Shown here: in pieces, positions 58,701 through 64,000 of the stretch
Layout: the number at the start of each line of letters is the position of its first letter
How positions within the stretch are numbered: position 1 is the first letter of the stretch
Notes under the pieces: model-generated
Database searches by the model: none
The model's input: only the letters and a program-made list of their open reading frames with translations
What the model was told of the DNA's origin: nothing
Program-made: the position numbers and the translations under genes
Origin: Desmodesmus armatus
Lineage: Eukaryota > Chlorophyta > Chlorophyceae > Sphaeropleales > Scenedesmaceae
Length of the DNA: 64,000 bases
Assembly: GCA_007449985.2 (NCBI GenBank)
Contig: VIIQ02000001.1
Location: forward strand, 1,049,501 to 1,113,500
Direction of reading: 5' to 3'

Positions 58701-61700
58701 GTTGTTTCATTGATTCATCTGATGGTCATTCACACAGGCAGCAGAAGCCAACTCGTGCTGTGAATCAAGCGGTTATCCATCTGGACCTGGCCAGCTATGG
58801 TCACCTGTTATCCATCTGGACCTGGCCAGCTATGGACCTGGCCAGCTATGGTAACGGTTATGGCTTGTGCTGTGGCCGCCACAGTGCCGGCCACCAACAT
58901 ACATGCCAATACCAAGCGCCACAGCAATTCATAACGGGAACACCGGCCTACCGTAGCATGTGGTGCTGCTGGCATTCCAAGCATACAAGTCTTCGCACCC
59001 ACAGATAAAGCATGTGCCAGGTGCAGGCACATCCATGCACGTCCCGTTGCTGTGGCTCAGCGCCAAGCAAGGGTTGCCGGCACAGCCATTGATATCTGCA
59101 TTCAGCAGGCAGGGGGCAGGTGATGAGTCCTATGAGTCCTGGATGTGTCTGACTATGGTGTGTAAGCCTATGAGGTTGGCCGAGAATGAACTCTGACAGC
59201 TACGTGCCATACTGTCATGAAACTTTGGCAACCAACCAAGGTGCAAACAACTTCAACAGGTTGGGTCGCAGACAAGTCTCACTGCAAGCAATAATATGCT
59301 GCTCCCATAAATGAAAACCAGCTGGCAGCAGACAGACGGCTCACCGATGCATTGCTGCTGCTCATATGAGAATCTTGCCACAGTAGAGGTCGCATCCGGG
59401 CACTGCTGGCAAACATCAGTGTTGCCTGGTGCCCAGGAGCCTATTTCGCATGGTTTGCACTCGTCTGCACCGGCTGTGCCTTTGACACACGCTGCAAGCC
59501 AGAAAGACAAGTTGCTGTCAGTAATCATAACGTTATGACTGCACAGGATGGATGTGGTTGTGTCTGGACCCGCAGCAATACATTGAGCCTGGAGCTCCTG
59601 AAATGGGCTCCAGTATCACAGGTCTACCAGCGATAAGTGCACAGTATGCCGGAAGCTGTTGGCCCAACAAGCGAGAAAGTTTGTGCTGTGAAGTCTGGGT
59701 GCATGTGCAGTGTTGCGGCACTGGCTAGCGGGTCAAGTTGTGCGGGGCATTGACAACTTCTCAATCAGCTGTAAATGTGCCCTCTAGTTTCACTTACTAA
59801 GGTTGAATAGTATCAGACTGGCCACCACTCGCTTGACTGGGCTCTGGAAGTTTGGCGCAGTGATCGTCACGACTGCCGACGCCGCTCTGCGGTTCGGGTA
59901 GCACGTAAACACCTGCGTCTTCTCCTGCTTCTCGTTTGTGCATGTCATCAAGTCAGCTGGGTCCGTAGTCAGTGATACCGACATGGGGACCGCGCGATTG
60001 TCCTCTTGGTAGGAGGCGACGACCACGTACGGCTCGTATGGTCCGGTCCTCGGTTGTTGCCCAAGTGACAGCGTTGGCTGTTTGATTTCGTCCTGTGGCA
60101 CAATTCGGTCCACCTTGCAGCCTTCTAGGCCCTGCAGGCCCTCAAAGCTGCTGCAGCCACCAGCCTCCTTTACAGACGCAGTCATGGAAGCCACACCTTG
60201 GTCTGTTCCCTTGAAGGTTACTTGTGTCGTGAGAATTATTTTCTTCTTGTCACTTGCCAAGAGGCGCCTGGCCGTCTGCAGAGCAGAAAGAAACACAGCG
60301 GGCCCCCATTGTTGAGTGTGCCAGCCTACTGCCAGGAGTCTGAACCACTCCAGAACATATTACAAGACTTCTGCACATGCAAAACAACCCCGCAAGCCTA
60401 CAATCCGACAGAGTGCCAGGAACATGCAACATTCTACACACATGTACTGTTGTGAGTCATGCACATGCGTGGTTGGCATGTCAACGTCAGCCACACCTCA
60501 CCTGGCCCTCCGGCAGCTCGAAGCAGTCCACAGTGACCGCCAGGCTTGGAGTGAACACACCTGCAAGCAGGACAGCTCCCGTCAGACAACTCCAAAACAG
60601 GGCAGTGAGAAACCTCCCAGCGTGAATCCCCAGACACAAGCCTATGCAGGTGTGCAAATGGCGTGCCAAAGGGCAAGGCAAGCATCGCTGCAATGAGACC
60701 CATAGAAGCGCCTGACTCACCCCAAGCTGTGAAGGGACTTCCAAAGAAAGCCTGGAAGGAACTTGTCACGTTTTGAATGACCTCAGGGCTGCAGGTTCCG
60801 TTTGCAGTGAGCAACAGGACGACGGCCTGGGGCGTCTCAATGGGCACACACGACACAAGGCCCGATCCTGATTCATACCCACTGGGGCATAGGAAGGCAG
60901 AGGGCAGTGTCAGCCTTGGGAGTGATGTGCGGACCATGCTGCGCTTGAAGACGCCAGGCTGCACGTTGGCCTTGACAAAGGAGCATGACTTGCCAAGCTG
61001 CACTTCTTTGACAGTGTAGAGGATGGTGACGCCCACACAGCTGTCCCCAGCTTCATCGCATGCCTTCATGCAGTCTTGAGCTGAGATGAAAGTGTCGCGG
61101 CCGGGAGCCGGTTCTTGAATCCCGACAGCAAGAGCTTGCTCCTCCTGCAGGAGTGCAAGGCAATCACGCAGGCAGGCAGCCGGGGTTTCCAAAGGTTTGA
61201 GGGTACATGGGCATGTAGCTGTACACATTGTTGCTGGGTGTACCGTGGCAGTTGTTACGTGAAAAGTACGCAAGATTTCCATGGATGACCCAGAATCCGA
61301 GCAAGCAAGGCATGCTCAAAGTAACTTGCCTGGTACACGGTGTAGATGCCAGTTGAAGAGCCCTTGGCAACAGTCCCACCACTGTCCTTGACAGAGCTGG
61401 TGGCAGTGTAACCCGCTGGGAGTGCCTTGAAAGCAATCCATGGTGATCTGCATTGACAAACAGCAATGTGTGCCTGACCCAACATGTTCTTTGAATGCAT
61501 GAATAAGTTGTGAACACACCAAGACTGCAGAAAAACGCCGTTCTAATGATTAGACAAGCAAGGGGAGCTAGACGTATGATTCTGCCAAGACAAATGCTGC
61601 ACTGCACAGTAGTACCTATCAAGCCAGACACCCTCAGCAGCAGACTGCGCAGAACATGAGCACACGCCATGTCAGACTGGATGTCAATCATGGCATGATT

Positions 61701-64000
61701 CAACACATGTGAATGCCAGCCATTCAGATCTGCTACCATCTACATGCTGGCCTGGTCCGAAATCTGCTGATGCTCTGGTGGTATTCCCCATCCCTCGTTC
61801 CTTAGGCTAGCCTAGAGCAAACACATGTAACTGCCCTCCCCAAGCCTCCTACCCCCCCCCCCCATCCCCACGCCCCAAATGCACACCAACACTGTCGACA
61901 GCTGGCCGTGCACGGCTGTGGTCAGGGCTCCGCACTGCGGATGATCCACACATGACCGCAGGTCCTCAAACAGGACTCACCCATGCCATGGATGCTATGG
62001 ACAAGCGGCTAGCCCCTCCCGTGCTTACCCTTCATACATGGGTGCTATGGACACCCTGACGCTGCATTCCTGCAGCTGGTAGTCATAGGTCACCACCTGA
62101 CACTCAGCTTGGTCACACAGCTTGACACACTCCACAAAGATGGTCACACCAGCAGTGACTGTCACACCCACGTCACTTGACAGAGGCAGGTAGAAACTGC
62201 CGTCCGTCATTTGGGAGTACTCCGATAGACATTCTGCAGCTGAAGGCGACCCGGCGCGGGACACCGTCCTGGCCGTGAACCAGTCATTGGCTTGGTTCCT
62301 GCAGGGTGGGCAAGATGCGGAGGAAGATCTTGTGTGTGGCCTTGCGCAGGTACAGGACCGGCATACCGCTATGTTATCACGTGTGCATGCATCCCAGCAG
62401 GCAAACGAAAGCATGATGCATCGCACAACCCACATGCCAGAAGTGATGAGTCATCAAAGCACTATCATAATGCTCTTGAAGAGTCGAGAGTGCTGTTGCA
62501 CTTTGTCCACCCACCACTCAAAGCTGAACGTGGCAGTCATGCCGGCAGCAGAGCACGCCACGCAGCCGGCGTTGATGGGGCGCCCAGCGGGCCCGTAGGT
62601 TGCGTTCTCACCAACACCGCCACACAGGCTGGAGCAGCCAGTGCCTCCATATCCCGGTGAGCAAACTGGCAAGGAGAGGTGACAGATTGGGAGAGATGAG
62701 CAACAGTGTTACTAACACCGGCAGACAGGGCATACAGCTGGACCATGCCGTGTGCCCTGACAGGGCCACAAAAGCTGAGACTGGAAATTGCCTGCTTCCA
62801 CATCCCCTTGGAGGCCCAGTGCAGCCTGAAATGGCTCGGCATGGCAGCCAATTACTTCTTGCCCTGATGTTACGTCGATGCAAAACTGGCACATCTGGTG
62901 GTGCACATGTCAGGACCAAGCATGCCGTGCTGGGCGCCACTTCTATATACTCCCCCACACCGTAACCATGCCACACCCACGTGAGCAGTCGCTGACAGAG
63001 TCAGACCCAGACTTCGGTGTGGTCAGCCCAACGCTGCATGGCTTGCAAGCAGTAGATGCATTCATCGCCAGCTGGTCATTGTAGGTGCCTGCAGGATGTA
63101 CGGCATGCATGGAAGGAGAACAAGTGAAACTCTAGTAGCATACTATGACTATATAGTATGACTATCAGAACAACTCACTATGAGATCGAGAGCGCCAGCA
63201 ATTTTGGGGTGCAGCGCCGCAAACGCGACCCCAAATGCTATGCTGCAGCCTGACTCGGTCTGGCATATACTGCACACTGTACCGGGTCCTAAGGCGTGCA
63301 GCTGCAGAGAGCAAGCCTTGCTTTGTAGGTTTAGGGTTTAGTTTGGGGTTTAGGGTTAATGGGATGTGGAAACAGGTAATAAAGGGGTGCCGGCACTTAC
63401 TCACCCGCTGGGCACAACCCCATCACTCCATTTGTCACACCGTAGCCCGGAGCAGTCCTGCAGTCTGCGGCAGTGATGCCCACACCAGGGGCAGATGTGG
63501 TGTATCCAAAGCCACAAGGACTGCAGACCTGCGGCAGTGACGCCCACACAGAAAGCAGAGGCCCTCACCGGGTGTATTAGCTCCTTGTGGGCCCCGGCGT
63601 GTCCGACCGCATATGTGTGTTGATACACCATCATACCTGATTGCAACAAGTACTTCTTGCTGCTTTGTCACAGACAGGAGGGGTACGTCACCTGTGGGCG
63701 TCTTTCAGGGCTATGCAAGCCCGCCTACATATTGTGATCTCTTTTGGTTCAGTCATCACAAAGCAGTTCTCAGGAGCACCACAGCAGAATGCGCGCCATG
63801 TTGCCAAAGCCAGCAGCAGACATGTCCACAACCTGTAAGATTGTCCAAACCCAACACGAGTTGCTGGTCTCACCTCACGATTGTTGCCAGGGTTGAAGGT
63901 CCCAGCCGCACAAGGCTGTGCCACCCTGCCGGAGAGTCCATACCCTGCACAGGTGGCACACCAGCAGGCAGTGAAAAAGCAGTGCGCAAGATCTGAGTGA
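55769..64000 (-). CDS. Giant modular extracellular protein, 5' end beyond window
   Basis: A secreted or wall-associated protein; the N-terminus lies past the right edge. Sixteen exons joined by phase: 63944-63874, 63528-63405, 63088-62981, 62665-62515, 62298-62029, 61447-61326, 61218-60721, 60560-60502, 60275-59798, 59491-59345, 59095-58952, 58648-58466, 58228-58046, 57779-57600, 57215-57021, 56586-55769; 1,243 codons in frame. Modules in order: GCC2/GCC3 (ephrin-receptor-like) Cys repeats (GTYNDQLAMN, CKPCSVG, CSPGYGGTGC); PAN-like Cys segments (NQANDWFTARTV, CLRDCLALLQEE); a non-Cys-rich domain (59798-60275); another GCC repeat (CKPCEIGSWAPGNTDVCQQC); an EGF-like domain (INGCAGNPCLALSHSNGTC); three sushi-like modules with six Cys (CAGKLIGQSC) and a fourth divergent one; and a C-terminal NHL beta-propeller (GQFNYPIGIEIDKNDLIYVV). 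Many NxT/S sites suit glycosylation. No membrane segment follows the propeller. The junction 61326/61218 is the least certain. Confidence 0.82.
58768..58860. repeat. Tandem repeat in intron of the modular gene
   Basis: The phrase TATCCATCTGGACCTGGCC followed by AGCTATGG occurs twice, then its second half once more, in the intron between the EGF and first sushi exons. It looks like recent slippage or unequal exchange. Confidence 0.8.
63328..63358 (+). repeat. Interstitial telomere-like TTTAGGG tract
   Basis: A short degenerate run (GGTTTAGGGTTTAG, then GGGGTTTAGGGTTAA) in an intron of the modular gene. Its strand orientation is opposite to the CCCTAAA tract at 48.2 kb. Confidence 0.75.

Noticed and set aside
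61218..61345. GC-AG intron starting at CAG-GCAAGT in the modular gene
   Set aside because: The GCAAGT donor is attractive but gives the wrong phase for the next exon. A GT donor a few bases later (GTTACT, exon end 61326) keeps the Cys-rich frame open.

Overview
The window reads as nuclear DNA of a green alga, probably a core chlorophyte of the Chlamydomonadales/Sphaeropleales type. Genes are intron-rich with GT-AG splice sites. CAG/CTG microsatellites run through both exons and introns and give long Gln, Ala and Ser tracts. Domain types fit the lineage: an AP2 domain, mTERF repeats, the plant PDDEXK_6 (DUF506) family, an algal modular extracellular protein, and Arabidopsis-type TTTAGGG telomere motifs. 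No operons, bacterial signals or organelle genes are seen. All gene models were joined by hand from splice sites and reading phase, so outer exons are less certain than inner ones.

Layout. 1.9-7.2 kb (minus): an RluA-type pseudouridine synthase with an N-terminal extension. 7.2-13.2 kb: no recognisable gene. 13.2-15.7 kb (minus): a PDDEXK_6/DUF506 protein. 16.8-23.3 kb (minus): an organelle-type mTERF protein with an AP2 DNA-binding domain inside it. This gene is divergent from a small twin-CX9C protein at 23.8-24.3 kb (plus). 25.5-37.8 kb (plus): a very large URB1/Npa1 ribosome-biogenesis protein swollen by low-complexity sequence. 37.8-39.2 and 47.8-49.0 kb: two diverged copies of one repeat. 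39.7-53.6 kb: a glycan-related cluster with a GT31 glycosyltransferase (minus), a possible unknown gene (minus), a GT4-like glycosyltransferase (minus) and two paralogous LicD/fukutin-like genes (plus) separated by a 5'-truncated LINE. 55.8 kb to beyond the right edge (minus): a giant secreted protein built from GCC/ephrin-receptor-like, PAN-like, EGF-like and sushi-like modules ending in an NHL propeller.

How the genes may work together. The 39.7-53.6 kb genes encode apparent type II membrane or secretory-pathway enzymes. With the adjacent extracellular protein they suggest a neighbourhood devoted to cell-surface glycoprotein. The second LicD-like copy looks like it is decaying: it carries a frameshift and has a LINE where the first copy has its promoter.

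The most unusual items are the mTERF-AP2 fusion, the phase-1 exon modules of the extracellular gene, and five otherwise intact genes each broken by a single-base indel. The last point may mean a lightly polished long-read assembly or local gene decay.
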